Positions 45,672 through 54,522 of a stretch of 64,000 nt of DNA are shown piece after piece; position 1 is the first letter of the stretch; each line of letters starts with the position of its first letter. A program made the position numbers and the translations under genes. Source of the stretch: Clostridia bacterium (GTDB lineage Bacteria; Bacillota; Clostridia; Oscillospirales; Acutalibacteraceae); the NCBI GenBank assembly GCA_017623575.1, contig JAGAOS010000045.1, positions 1-64,000 on the forward strand, given 5' to 3'. The notes beneath the pieces are model-generated. The model saw nothing but the letters and a program-made list of their open reading frames with translations. It ran no database searches and was not told where the DNA came from.

Positions 45672-45700
45672 TTGACATATCCTACTGTAATATGTATACT
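45672..45700 (+). promoter_or_regulatory. Sigma-A promoter for AraC regulator
   Basis: TTGACA (45672-45677), 17 bases, TATACT (45695-45700), 16 bases before the ATG at 45717. A near-consensus promoter for the regulator gene. Confidence 0.75.
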
Positions 45701-45716
45701 TAAAAAGGTGATTAAA

Positions 45717-46496
45717 ATGAAAATATTTTCAGTACGGCACGATTATCCCGAAAGGGCGGGCTTTATAATTAACCGTCCTAACGGTAGAAGCGACTATACC
45801 TTTTTACATTTTGAGCAGAAGATGACGGTTGAATTAAATGGAGAAAAAATAATTACCGAACCCAATGCTTGTATTTTGTTCTCGCCTGATACTCCTCAGC
45901 TTTTTTACAGCGAAAAAATCAATATTACCCATAATTGGATGCATTTTTCCCCTGATGCTGATAAAATAATTTCAAAATTCAATATTCCTGAAAATCAAAT
46001 CATTTATCCTAAGGAATGTAAATTTATATCACGACTTTTTTATAAAATGGAAACCGAGATTAATGATGAAAGACCTTTTAAGGATGAACTTTTAAATTCA
46101 TATTTTAATGAATTTTTAATTCGTTTTTCACGCAGTCTTTATTCTGAAAAAATTCCAATATCATTAAGTGTGGGGGAGAGGGAACGCTTGCAGAATGTCA
46201 GAAAAAAAGTTCTTTCTGCTCCTGAATATAACTGGACTGTGGAGGAGCTTGCAGGACTTTTGAATTTAAGTCTCTCCCGTTTTCATGTGGTATATAAAGC
46301 AATGTTTGGCATATCTCCCGTTAAGGATATTATTTACAACCGTATTCAAAACGCAAAAAATATGCTTGTTGCTACTGATTTTACGGTCGCCGAAATAGGC
46401 GAAAAGCTGGGTTATTTAAATACTAATCATTTTATACGGCAGTTTAAAAGCGTAGTTAAGCAAACTCCCTTGGTTTATAGAAAAAATCATTCATAA
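45717..46496 (+). CDS. AraC-family transcriptional regulator next to GH2
   Basis: A 259-residue regulator. The N-terminal part is a cupin-like sensor (PNACILFSPDTPQLFYS), and the C-terminal hundred residues hold two helix-turn-helix motifs (TVEELAGLLNLSLSRFHVVY followed by GISPVKDI, and TVAEIGEKLGYLNTNHFIRQ followed by TPLVYRK). It is divergent from the GH2 gene and probably controls it. ATG 45717 has AAAAGGTG upstream; in-frame codons back to 45672 lie in the promoter. Its 3' end overlaps the convergent BofC-like gene by 10 bases. Confidence 0.87.
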   Translation: MKIFSVRHDYPERAGFIINRPNGRSDYTFLHFEQKMTVELNGEKIITEPNACILFSPDTPQLFYSEKINITHNWMHFSPDADKIISKFNIPENQIIYPKECKFISRLFYKMETEINDERPFKDELLNSYFNEFLIRFSRSLYSEKIPISLSVGERERLQNVRKKVLSAPEYNWTVEELAGLLNLSLSRFHVVYKAMFGISPVKDIIYNRIQNAKNMLVATDFTVAEIGEKLGYLNTNHFIRQFKSVVKQTPLVYRKNHS

Positions 46497-46798
46497 TCTT
46501 CGGCTAATGATATTATTTCACTCAGGCTGTTTGCATAAATGCCTCTTTTTATTCTTTCAACATCCCTTTCGGGCAGGGAGTCTACCCTTACATCAATAAT
46601 TTCAATTGGCTTTTTGCTTGAGCTTTTATAAATGGCAAGAAAGCCTTCAAATTCACCTAAAATATATTTATCAGTGCTTTGAATGGAGGATGAAGGGGTA
46701 TCGCTTACTCCGGAGGCAGAAAAAGCTGCCAGCCCAAAAGCGGTTAAGGTTATTGCAACTGCAATTAAAAGAATAAAGCCTTTAATTCTTATGCGCAC
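46487..46798 (-). CDS. Small membrane-anchored protein with BofC C-terminal-like domain
   Basis: A 103-residue protein: an N-terminal membrane helix or signal (about residues 6-25), a short Ser/Thr linker, then a domain resembling the BofC C-terminal domain (LGEFEGFLAIYKSSSKK, IIDVRVDSLPERDVERIKRGIYANSLSEIISLAEDY). In Bacillus, BofC is a forespore-secreted regulator of SpoIVB signalling to sigma K. Here only the C-terminal type is present, as in other clostridial proteins. The start is GTG 46798, eight bases after GGAGAG; a start at 46840 would lack a site. The gene tail overlaps the convergent AraC gene by 10 bases. Confidence 0.68.
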   Translation of the reverse strand: MRIRIKGFILLIAVAITLTAFGLAAFSASGVSDTPSSSIQSTDKYILGEFEGFLAIYKSSSKKPIEIIDVRVDSLPERDVERIKRGIYANSLSEIISLAEDYE

Positions 46799-46933
46799 AA
46801 AAATCACTCTCCAATTATTTTTATTATTGCCATAAAACACGGTGAATTATGTCCCATTATGCATATTATTACAATTTTAATATAAAAGTTACATTTGGTT
46901 AAAAAATTGTAACTCGCTTTTTTTGTAAAAGTA

Positions 46934-46953
46934 TGGTAAAATATAGCTATACT
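46934..46953 (+). promoter_or_regulatory. Likely promoter for the class A PBP
   Basis: TGGTAAAAT (46934-46942) is an extended -10 and TATACT (46948-46953) an alternative -10 with TTGTAA 19 bases before. Either would give a leader of 65-75 bases before ATG 47018. The exact start is unclear. Confidence 0.4.
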
Positions 46954-47017
46954 GTAAATTGGAGAAGTTCGCAGATAAAATGTTGTTAATTTATTGTTAT
47001 AAGGAGGAGCATTAGTT

Positions 47018-49540
47018 ATGAACGATGAATATCAAAGTCCGTTCTTTAACGATGAAGATGATATTTCGTCTTCTTCGCCGGCTGAGTCCGACGATCTCTT
47101 CAGTAATGAAAATCAGGTAGATTTAAACAGCTTTGCCGAATTAAGCGACGATTCTAAACAGGGTAAGAGCAAAAATCCCAAAAAGAAAAAGGCACCCAAA
47201 ACCACAAAGCAAAAGGTTTTAAAGGGTGTGTTATCTGTATTTTTGGTATTTGTTATTACAATGTGCCTTGTTGTGGGTAGCTTTTTAATCTATGTATTTG
47301 GCTTTATTGATGACACCGTTGATGTTAATCTTTATGATATGGATCAAGCCTACACCACCACCATTTATGTTAAGGATAGCAAAAGCGGAAATTATACCGA
47401 ATATCAGCGTCTGCACGGTTCTGTAAACCGTATTTGGGTTTCTTACGACAAAGACCTTGCAGAGGCAGAGGATCCCACATATACCGGTATTCCCAAAAAG
47501 CTAGCTGATGCTTTTGTGGCTATTGAGGATGAGACCTTCTACACCCACGGAGGCGTTAACTGGAAGCGTACTTTTGGTGCATTTCTTAATATGTTTGTGG
47601 AAATATATTCTTCAAATCAGGGTGGTTCCACAATTACTCAACAGCTTGTAAAGAATATCACCTGGGATACCGAGCAAACCGGTATGCGTAAGATCCGTGA
47701 GATTATGCGTGCCAGAAGAATCGAAAAAACAGTTAATAAAGATACTATTTTGGAATGTTATCTTAACACAATTACCTTTGCAAACGGTATTGGTGGTGTT
47801 GAGGTTGCATCAAACTACTATTATAATAAAAGCGTTTCAGAACTGACCCTTGCAGAGTGCGCAGGTCTTGCTTCTATAATCAAGGAGCCCGAGCGCTACC
47901 GTCCCGATAAATTCCCCGAAAACAATGCTGAGCGTCGCAAGTTGGTTTTAGGTAAAATGCTTGAGCTTAAGTATATTACCGAGGAAGAGTATAACGCGGC
48001 ATTGGCAGAAGAAGTTAAAATTGTAGCCGATAAAGCCACAATTAAAGAGATTGAAATAAATAATTATTTTGTAGATGCCCTTATTGATGATGTTGTAGAC
48101 GGTCTTGTTGAAAAATACAATTGCGATGAAGCCTATGCTGAGCAAAAATTTTATAATGGCGGATACAAAATTTACAGCACTATGGATTCTAAAGTTCAAA
48201 GTGTGCTTGAAAAATATTATACCGATACGTCACATTTCTCTAAAAATAAAAAAGGTGTTACCGCACAATCCTCATTTACCGTAATGGATTATGAAGGTCA
48301 TGTGGTTGGTATAGTAGGCGGTGTTGGTGAGAAAAAGGCAAACAGAGGTCTTAACCGCGCTACATCTTCACCCCGTCAGCCCGGTTCATCCATCAAGCCT
48401 ATAACCGTTTATTCTTTGGCGCTGGATCAGAATATTATTTCCTATTCCTCCCGTTTAAAGGATGCACCTACACAAACAATCACCAATAAAAAAGGTCAGA
48501 AGGTTAAATGGCCTTATAATGCGGGCGGTTCCTGCACTAACGGAATGGTTACAATGGCAAGAGCCCTTGAAAAATCGTATAATACAATTCCTGTTCAGCT
48601 TATTGAAAAAATGGGAATTGCCACAGTGTTTGACCACGCTGTTAATAATATGGGTCTTAAAAATCTTGTTGCCCCTGAAAACGCGGCAGATAAGGTTGGC
48701 GACCATACCTATTCTTCGTTAGGTCTTGGCGGTTGCTATAAGGGAATTACAACACTGGAATCCTGCGCTGCTTTTGCCACTATTGGTAATAAGGGTAAAT
48801 ATTATGAGCCCACCTTCTTTACAAAGGTTACCGATCAGCACGGCGAAACAATATTAGAGGGTGGCAAAAAGCCTAAAATTGCAATGATGGAAGATACCGC
48901 AGGTGTTTTAAATCATATGCTTCAAAATGTTGTTAATCAGGGTACAGGTACTTCAATCCGTAAATATTTACCCAAAATGCAGGTTTACGGCAAAACAGGT
49001 ACTACCGATGATAACTATAATCTTTGGTTTGCGGGTGGCACACCATATTATGTGGCATCTTGCTGGTACGGTTATGATAATGCCGAAAAGGTTTCTGAGT
49101 CAGGCGCTGCCAGACGCGTTTGGGGTAGCATTATGAAGGAGCTTCACAAAGGCTTGGATGCCGATGCCAAGTTTGCAGAGAGCGATTATGTTACCTGTCG
49201 CAGATATTGTACTTCATCGGGTATGGTTGCAACAGGCAACTGTTCTTCCACTGCAATCGGTTGGTATAAAACAAGTCAGTTAAAGCCGTGTACAACTCAT
49301 GGCGGCAGCGTGCTTGATGAGGTAGATCCGTCTGCAGTAAATACATCATCAGATGCAACATCGTCAGGCGCCGGCACCTCATCTAATACCAGCTCCGGTA
49401 CTTCCAGCGCTACAAATACTTCAAAACCAACTCAGTCAACCTCAAGCAAGCAGGAAACTGTAACCTCAAAACCTGTGGAAACCAGTCAACCTGCCGATAC
49501 AACTACAAGCACGACTGAAACAACTACACATGAGCAATAA
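47018..49540 (+). CDS. Class A penicillin-binding protein (PBP1-type)
   Basis: An 840-residue bifunctional peptidoglycan synthase. A cytoplasmic acidic/basic N-terminus leads to a membrane helix (about 70-95). The GT51 glycosyltransferase domain follows, with catalytic E170 in AIEDETFYTHGGVNW and the QGGSTITQQLVKN motif. The transpeptidase domain has S457 and K460 in GSSIKPI, SYN in EKSYNTIPVQL and KTGTT at 659-663. The end is a Ser/Thr-rich tail of about 75 residues, like those in the two fusion proteins at 10500-16226. AAGGAGGAG precedes the ATG. It acts outside the membrane in wall growth, perhaps also in spore wall. Confidence 0.95.
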   Translation: MNDEYQSPFFNDEDDISSSSPAESDDLFSNENQVDLNSFAELSDDSKQGKSKNPKKKKAPKTTKQKVLKGVLSVFLVFVITMCLVVGSFLIYVFGFIDDTVDVNLYDMDQAYTTTIYVKDSKSGNYTEYQRLHGSVNRIWVSYDKDLAEAEDPTYTGIPKKLADAFVAIEDETFYTHGGVNWKRTFGAFLNMFVEIYSSNQGGSTITQQLVKNITWDTEQTGMRKIREIMRARRIEKTVNKDTILECYLNTITFANGIGGVEVASNYYYNKSVSELTLAECAGLASIIKEPERYRPDKFPENNAERRKLVLGKMLELKYITEEEYNAALAEEVKIVADKATIKEIEINNYFVDALIDDVVDGLVEKYNCDEAYAEQKFYNGGYKIYSTMDSKVQSVLEKYYTDTSHFSKNKKGVTAQSSFTVMDYEGHVVGIVGGVGEKKANRGLNRATSSPRQPGSSIKPITVYSLALDQNIISYSSRLKDAPTQTITNKKGQKVKWPYNAGGSCTNGMVTMARALEKSYNTIPVQLIEKMGIATVFDHAVNNMGLKNLVAPENAADKVGDHTYSSLGLGGCYKGITTLESCAAFATIGNKGKYYEPTFFTKVTDQHGETILEGGKKPKIAMMEDTAGVLNHMLQNVVNQGTGTSIRKYLPKMQVYGKTGTTDDNYNLWFAGGTPYYVASCWYGYDNAEKVSESGAARRVWGSIMKELHKGLDADAKFAESDYVTCRRYCTSSGMVATGNCSSTAIGWYKTSQLKPCTTHGGSVLDEVDPSAVNTSSDATSSGAGTSSNTSSGTSSATNTSKPTQSTSSKQETVTSKPVETSQPADTTTSTTETTTHEQ

Positions 49541-49560
49541 TTTAGGACGAAGAATTTTAA

Positions 49561-50286
49561 ATGAGCAAAATTCAGTATTTTAAAAAAGGTGTTAAGGATG
49601 GAATACCTATATTTTTAGGTTATCTTGCAGTATCCTTTACCTTTGGAATTGCTGCAAAAAATGCAGGGCTTTCCGCATTGGAAGCTGTTTTAATGTCGGC
49701 TACAAATTTAACCTCTGCGGGTCAGTTTGCCGCATTGGATATTGTTGCAGGTGCATTATCATATGTTGAAATGGCGTTTACTCAGCTTATAATAAATCTG
49801 CGATATTGCCTTATGTCATCGGCATTATCGCAGAAGATTTCACAAAAAATGCCCTTTTGGCACAGATTTATAATGTCCTTTGGCGTAACCGATGAAATTT
49901 TCGGTTTATCGGTTAATGTAAAGGGAAAAATAAGTCCCTTTTACAGCTACGGAATAATGAGTGTTGCCATTCCGGGATGGACCTTTGGTACATTGCTTGG
50001 AATTATTTCGGGAAGTCTGCTTCCTGCAAGGGTAATAAGCGCGTTAAGTGTGGCGCTTTATGGTATGTTTATTGCCGTTATTATTCCACCCAGCCGTAAA
50101 AGTAAAATAATTGCAGGCATAGTTATTATATCAATGACACTCAGCTTTGCCTTTACAAAGCTTCCTCTGCTTAAAGAAATTTCTTCAGGCTTCAGAATAA
50201 TTATTTTAACCATCGTTATTGCGGGTGTGGCGGCATATCTTTTCCCCGTAAAGGATACCGAAAACAAGGGGGAAAGTGAAGTATGA
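49561..50286 (+). CDS. azlC: AzlC-family branched-chain amino acid exporter subunit
   Basis: A 241-residue membrane protein with about six to seven hydrophobic segments. The AzlC family start KKGVKDGIPIFLGYLAVSFTFG is seen as a span near residues 6-30, and NLTSAGQFAALDIVAG and LINLRYCLMSSALSQ are further signatures. Together with AzlD it forms a two-part exporter for branched-chain amino acids or similar compounds. The azlD start overlaps its stop by four bases (ATGA). Confidence 0.9.
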   Translation: MSKIQYFKKGVKDGIPIFLGYLAVSFTFGIAAKNAGLSALEAVLMSATNLTSAGQFAALDIVAGALSYVEMAFTQLIINLRYCLMSSALSQKISQKMPFWHRFIMSFGVTDEIFGLSVNVKGKISPFYSYGIMSVAIPGWTFGTLLGIISGSLLPARVISALSVALYGMFIAVIIPPSRKSKIIAGIVIISMTLSFAFTKLPLLKEISSGFRIIILTIVIAGVAAYLFPVKDTENKGESEV

Positions 50287-50591
50287 GCGGAAATGTGCTT
50301 ATCTACATAGCTGTTATGGCGGGTGTTACATATTTTATAAGAATGATACCTCTTACCCTTATAAAAAAGGAAATAACAAATCAGTATATAAAATCCTTTT
50401 TGTATTATGTGCCCTTTGTTACTCTTGCAGTTATGACCTTTCCCGATATTATAGAAGGTACAGCCAGCATCTGGTCGGGTATGGCGGGATTCATTGTAGC
50501 GGTGCTTATGGCATTTTTTGGCAGAAGTATGTTTCAGGTTTCAATTGCCGCTTGCGTGGTTGTATTTATAACAGAGCTTTTTATATGTTAA
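50283..50591 (+). CDS. azlD: AzlD-family small subunit of the exporter
   Basis: A 102-residue membrane protein with four hydrophobic segments. The AzlD signatures are TYFIRMIPLTLI near the start and YVPFVTLAVMTFPDI. It is the obligate partner of AzlC; the ATGA overlap indicates coupled translation. GGGGGAAAG within the azlC end serves as its ribosome site. A terminator follows directly. Confidence 0.9.
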   Translation: MSGNVLIYIAVMAGVTYFIRMIPLTLIKKEITNQYIKSFLYYVPFVTLAVMTFPDIIEGTASIWSGMAGFIVAVLMAFFGRSMFQVSIAACVVVFITELFIC

Positions 50592-50624
50592 AAAACGGGC
50601 AGATTTTTAAAAAATCTGCCCGTT
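50592..50624 (+). terminator. Rho-independent terminator between azlCD and the convergent membrane gene
   Basis: AACGGGCAGATTTTT and AAAAAATCTGCCCGTT form an almost perfect palindrome right after the azlD stop and can act on both strands. Confidence 0.78.
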
Positions 50625-50644
50625 AAATAATATTATATTAATTC

Positions 50645-51460
50645 TTAAATTCTACCGTTGAAGGGATTTTTAAACGCATCTGCAACTCGGCGGTTGTAAT
50701 GGTTAATTAAAAATCTGCAATATACCGCATACGCTATTAAAAAGTAGGGTAGAGTGAAAATCAAAGGTATATAAAGCATTGATAACAAAAACCACCCAAA
50801 GAAAGATAATACAAATGATAATGTTCTGCCATTTGCATTTTTTGTAATAATTACCGATAAATCCAAAGCTTCATTTGGGGTAATGGAAGGGTCGTTTATC
50901 ATTAAAATCGGGGCGGCAAAATATCTTAGCAATAGTATAAAGGATATTATTATGCCTAAAAATGTAAGTGTGTTACCAAGAGCCCATACCGAGGATGCCC
51001 AATAAGGCATTGAGGTATTAAGCATATCATAGGTGTCGGGGGAGCTTATTGCTACAATAATAAGTGAGGGTAAAAAGCAAACCAAAAGTATTGCGGTGCT
51101 TCGTACAAATATTCTAAAGCTTAACGAAAAGGCTCTTAAATATTCCTTGCCGCTGGAAAAATAGCAGAATATTTCGTTTATTGGAACATTAGCATCGGCA
51201 GAGGTAAACCAAAACCAACGAAGCGCGCCGTATAAAAGGGGCATAGCAAACAACTGTACAGAAACAACTACAATTGCTATAGAAATAAAAAGCGAAGTAT
51301 ACTCATTAAATATTGCCGAAATCGGCATATTAACAAGCTGCAGCAAAATAATGTAAAGGCAAAAAACAGATAAAAGAATGGCACCAACACCAATAGCTTG
51401 CGCCCATTTATTTTGCAAAGAGGTTTTTGCGTTTGTTTTTATTATGTGATTATTTGGCAC
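50645..51460 (-). CDS. DUF975-like integral membrane protein
   Basis: A 271-residue protein with about six membrane segments. It resembles the DUF975 group, seen in PNEALDLSVIITKNANGR, then FVLSFFGWFLLSMLYIPLI, then LPYFLIAYAVYCRFLINHY. Function is unknown; relatives are common in Firmicutes. It is divergent from the binding lipoprotein. An extended -10 (TGGTATAAT, minus strand around 51499-51507) lies upstream, and GGTGATACCAAG precedes the ATG. Confidence 0.6.
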   Translation of the reverse strand: MPNNHIIKTNAKTSLQNKWAQAIGVGAILLSVFCLYIILLQLVNMPISAIFNEYTSLFISIAIVVVSVQLFAMPLLYGALRWFWFTSADANVPINEIFCYFSSGKEYLRAFSLSFRIFVRSTAILLVCFLPSLIIVAISSPDTYDMLNTSMPYWASSVWALGNTLTFLGIIISFILLLRYFAAPILMINDPSITPNEALDLSVIITKNANGRTLSFVLSFFGWFLLSMLYIPLIFTLPYFLIAYAVYCRFLINHYNRRVADAFKNPFNGRI

Positions 51461-51508
51461 TTGGTATCACCTTTTTTCTGTTAAATGTTATTTTGTTTAT
51501 TATACCAC

Positions 51509-51537
51509 TTGAAATATCATAAATTATGAAGTAAAAT
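51509..51537 (+). promoter_or_regulatory. Sigma-A promoter for the binding lipoprotein
   Basis: TTGAAA (51509-51514), 17 bases, TAAAAT (51532-51537), 30 bases before the TTG start at 51567. Confidence 0.65.
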
Positions 51538-51566
51538 TAAACAAATGAAAAAAATGGGGGATTTTT

Positions 51567-52424
51567 TTGAAAAATATTAAATTTTTATCTGTAATTATGG
51601 TTGCTGTGCTTTTAATCGGCTCTTTTTCGGGTTGCGGAGATGATGGATTCCCTGTAAAAATCGGAGATACAGAGGTCACCGCACCACCGGCAAGGGTAGC
51701 GGTGCTAAGTGAGCAGGCAGCTTCTGCGATTTTTGCTTTGGGTTATAAAAGCTATCTGGTGGGTGCGCCAAGCGAATTTTTAACAACCGAAATCCCCGGT
51801 GTTACCGATTTGGGGAATTCAATGTTTATTGATTTTGATAAGGTTTATGAGCTGGCGCCTGACTTAATTATTGCTCCCGCCGAGCTTACCGATACTATTA
51901 AAAATAATCTTGCTTCAAGAAATATAAAACTTGTTGAACTTAAAACGCCTATGAAATATAGTGAGGTCGCCCCATATTATGAGGCACTTAGTAAAATCTT
52001 TTTGGGCGAAATAAAGTATACTGAGGCTTATGACCCTTTTATGGGTGAAGCAGAAAGAATAATAGCCGAAACCAAAACTGCCTTAAATGGCATAACCAAA
52101 AAAGTAGCGCTATTTATTGAGGAGGGCTATGTTGCTACGGGCGATACCATTGCAGGTGAGGCAATGAAAAAGGCCGGAATGATTAATATCGCTGATGGTG
52201 AAACAGCTTATATGATGAGCGCAAAGGCTATAAGAGAAGCCGACCCCGAGATTATATTCTGTCCTGAGGGATTAAGCGAAACTATTATGAATTTTGAATC
52301 ATATAAAAATATAACTGCCATTAAAAACGGCGCCGTTTATGAGGTGGATGTAGAGGCTCTTATTTATGCATCAGAAGGCTTTGCCGCTACACTTCAAGGT
52401 ATGTCAAAATACCTTTTGCAGTAG
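51567..52424 (+). CDS. Lipoprotein of the helical-backbone (BtuF/FhuD-type) binding protein family, orphan
   Basis: A 285-residue extracytoplasmic binding protein. A lipoprotein signal with lipobox GSFSGC (Cys about 23) anchors it. The domain shows the class III binding-protein pattern: PARVAVLSEQAASAIFALGYKSYLVG, VTDLGNSMFIDFDKVYELAPDLIIAPAEL and LIYASEGFAATLQGM near the end. Such proteins bind siderophores, heme, cobalamin or similar ligands for an ABC importer. No permease or ATPase gene is next to it, so it must work with a transporter encoded elsewhere or have another role. It starts with TTG after GGGGG. Confidence 0.85.
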   Translation: MKNIKFLSVIMVAVLLIGSFSGCGDDGFPVKIGDTEVTAPPARVAVLSEQAASAIFALGYKSYLVGAPSEFLTTEIPGVTDLGNSMFIDFDKVYELAPDLIIAPAELTDTIKNNLASRNIKLVELKTPMKYSEVAPYYEALSKIFLGEIKYTEAYDPFMGEAERIIAETKTALNGITKKVALFIEEGYVATGDTIAGEAMKKAGMINIADGETAYMMSAKAIREADPEIIFCPEGLSETIMNFESYKNITAIKNGAVYEVDVEALIYASEGFAATLQGMSKYLLQ

Positions 52425-52519
52425 CCGGAGCATTTAAACTTGAATCATGTTTTGAAATTCATATTTTTCGTTCTGCTTTGTTTAAATACTCATAAATCTT
52501 AAATTTAATAGCATTGTTA

Positions 52520-52565
52520 AAAAACTGCAATAAAATGCGTAAAGCATTCTATTGCAGTTTTTGTT
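52520..52565 (+). terminator. Rho-independent terminator, CTGCAATAAAA family copy 4
   Basis: AAACTGCAATAAAATGC pairs with GCATTCTATTGCAGTTT around GTAAA, followed by TTGTTTTG. It lies between the convergent lipoprotein and P-type ATPase genes and repeats the core found at 391, 18530 and 30851. Confidence 0.8.
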
Positions 52566-52591
52566 TTGTAGTCCTTTTTTGTTATTTAAAG

Positions 52592-54514
52592 CTATTTTTT
52601 GCTTTTATAACCCATAGCGCGGGTGGAGTTTAATATTTCTATAATAGTTACACCAACATCGGCAAAAATTGCAAGCCACATAGGTGCGTAGCCAAATGCG
52701 CTAAGTGTTAGTACAACAGCCTTTACAAAAATAAAGAAAATAATATTCTGATTTATTATTCCAAGGGTTCTGCGGGATATTTTGCGCGCAAGGGCTATTT
52801 TGTTTATATTGTCATCCATAATAACAATGTCTGCCGCTTCAATTGCCGCATCACTGCCCATAGCACCCATTGAAATGCCAATGTCCGATCTCATAAGGGC
52901 AGGGGCATCGTTTATTCCGTCGCCAACAAAGCCAATAATTTCATTTTCTTTTTTCTCAGAAATGAATTTTTCGGTAAGGGCAACCTTTCCGTCGGGAAGA
53001 AGTGCCGCATAGCATTCGTCAATATCCAACTGCTCCGCAACCTTTTCAGCCGATTTTTTGCTGTCACCGCTCATCATAATAGTGCGTATTCCTGATGCTT
53101 TAAGGTCGGCGATTGTTTTTTCTGCGCCCTCTTTAATTTCATCCGAAATAACTATATGGCCCATATATTCGCCGTTCATTGCTATGTGTACCGTACTGCC
53201 TACAAGATGGTGTGCGTGACATTCGGCACATTCGCGGATTTCAATTTTTTCAAGCTTCATAAGTCGGTCATTGCCAACAAGCACCTGCTTGCCTTCAATA
53301 TCTGCTCTGAGTCCCGCACCGGGAAGCTCCATTATATTTTCCGCCTTTGCATCAGGCACCTTGCCGTATGCCGCCACCAATGAATTGGAAATCGGGTGGT
53401 CGCTGTAACATTCAGCGGTAGCCGCAAGCCTTAATAATTCCGCCTCGGTTATTTTTTCGGGATGAATGGCAGTTACTCTAAAGCTACCCTTTGTAAGTGT
53501 TCCGGTTTTATCAAACATACAAACCTTCATTTTAGAAAGAGCTTCTAAATATCCTGCGCCCTTTATTAAAATGCCTTTTTTAGATGCCGCACCCATACCG
53601 CCGAAAAAGGCAAGGGGAACAGAAATTACAAGTGCGCAGGGGCAGGCGCTTACCAAAAATGAAAGGGAGCGTTCAACCCATTCTGCAAAGCCTCCGTGAG
53701 CGCCAAATAGGGGAGGAATAACAGCTAAAGCAACCGCCGCTCCTACAACAACGGGGGTGTATATTGCCGCAAATCGGGTTATAAAGCTTTCCCTTTTTGC
53801 CTTTTTTTCAGATGCTTCTTCAATAAGCTCAACTATCTTTCCAACAGTGGAGTTTTCGTATTCGGTCTCAACCTCAATTTCTAAAACACCTTCATTGTTT
53901 ATGGAGCCGCTTATTACTTTGTCGCCAACCGTTACACTCAAAGGGTGACTTTCGCCTGTAAGTGCGGCAGTATTAAGGGTACTGCTGCCCTTTGTTATTT
54001 TGCCGTCAAGGGGGATTCTTTCACCCGCCTTAACAACTATGGTTTCACCAATTTCAACCTCATCAGGGTCAATGGTGGTTATTTCACCATTTCTAAGTAC
54101 ATTTGCATATTCGGGAAGAATATCCACAAGCTCTTTTATGGAGCGGCGGGAGCGCTCTGTAGCAATACTTTCAAAAAAAGTACCAACTCTGTAAAGTATA
54201 ACAACAATTGCCGCTTCTCCTGCTGAACTGTGAGCGTGGCCATGGTCACCTGTGGAAATAATGCTAAGTGTAAAGGCACCGATGGTGGCTAGTGCCATAA
54301 GAAAATTTTCATCAAAAATTCTACCCGAAAAAATGTTAAGCGCAGCTTTTCTTAGCAGACCTGCACCACATATTATGTAGGGTACAAAAAAGCAGGCAAC
54401 CTCAATAAGGTGACCATAATGTCCAAAGCCTTCAAAGTCAATAAACTGGCAAACAGCGTACAAAAACGCCGATATAAGAATAAATGTAAGTGATTTTTTT
54501 TGCTTTTTAGTCAT
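52592..54514 (-). CDS. P1B-type heavy-metal ATPase (Cd/Zn/Pb exporter type)
   Basis: A 640-residue metal-transporting ATPase. The membrane metal site is CPC in SACPCALVIS, the phosphorylated Asp lies in FDKTGTLTKG, the TGES motif in NTAALTGESHPL, the HP motif in CYSDHPISNS, and GDGINDAP ends the phosphorylation domain. CPC with this spacing fits Cd/Zn/Pb exporters. It lacks the usual N-terminal HMA domain, which is encoded as a separate gene just upstream. A Cys/His-rich insert (C429, C432, H433, H435, H436 in ECAECHAHH) sits in the nucleotide-binding domain, and a His-rich loop (GDHGHAHSS) lies between early helices. Last gene of the arsR-HMA-ATPase operon. Confidence 0.94.
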   Translation of the reverse strand: MTKKQKKSLTFILISAFLYAVCQFIDFEGFGHYGHLIEVACFFVPYIICGAGLLRKAALNIFSGRIFDENFLMALATIGAFTLSIISTGDHGHAHSSAGEAAIVVILYRVGTFFESIATERSRRSIKELVDILPEYANVLRNGEITTIDPDEVEIGETIVVKAGERIPLDGKITKGSSTLNTAALTGESHPLSVTVGDKVISGSINNEGVLEIEVETEYENSTVGKIVELIEEASEKKAKRESFITRFAAIYTPVVVGAAVALAVIPPLFGAHGGFAEWVERSLSFLVSACPCALVISVPLAFFGGMGAASKKGILIKGAGYLEALSKMKVCMFDKTGTLTKGSFRVTAIHPEKITEAELLRLAATAECYSDHPISNSLVAAYGKVPDAKAENIMELPGAGLRADIEGKQVLVGNDRLMKLEKIEIRECAECHAHHLVGSTVHIAMNGEYMGHIVISDEIKEGAEKTIADLKASGIRTIMMSGDSKKSAEKVAEQLDIDECYAALLPDGKVALTEKFISEKKENEIIGFVGDGINDAPALMRSDIGISMGAMGSDAAIEAADIVIMDDNINKIALARKISRRTLGIINQNIIFFIFVKAVVLTLSAFGYAPMWLAIFADVGVTIIEILNSTRAMGYKSKK

Positions 54515-54522
54515 AACATTAC

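Noticed and set aside
10500..52424. Sortase substrates among the secreted proteins and PBP
   Set aside because: None of the exported proteins ends with an NPxTN/LPxTG-type motif plus hydrophobic stretch and basic tail, so no substrate can be named in the window.
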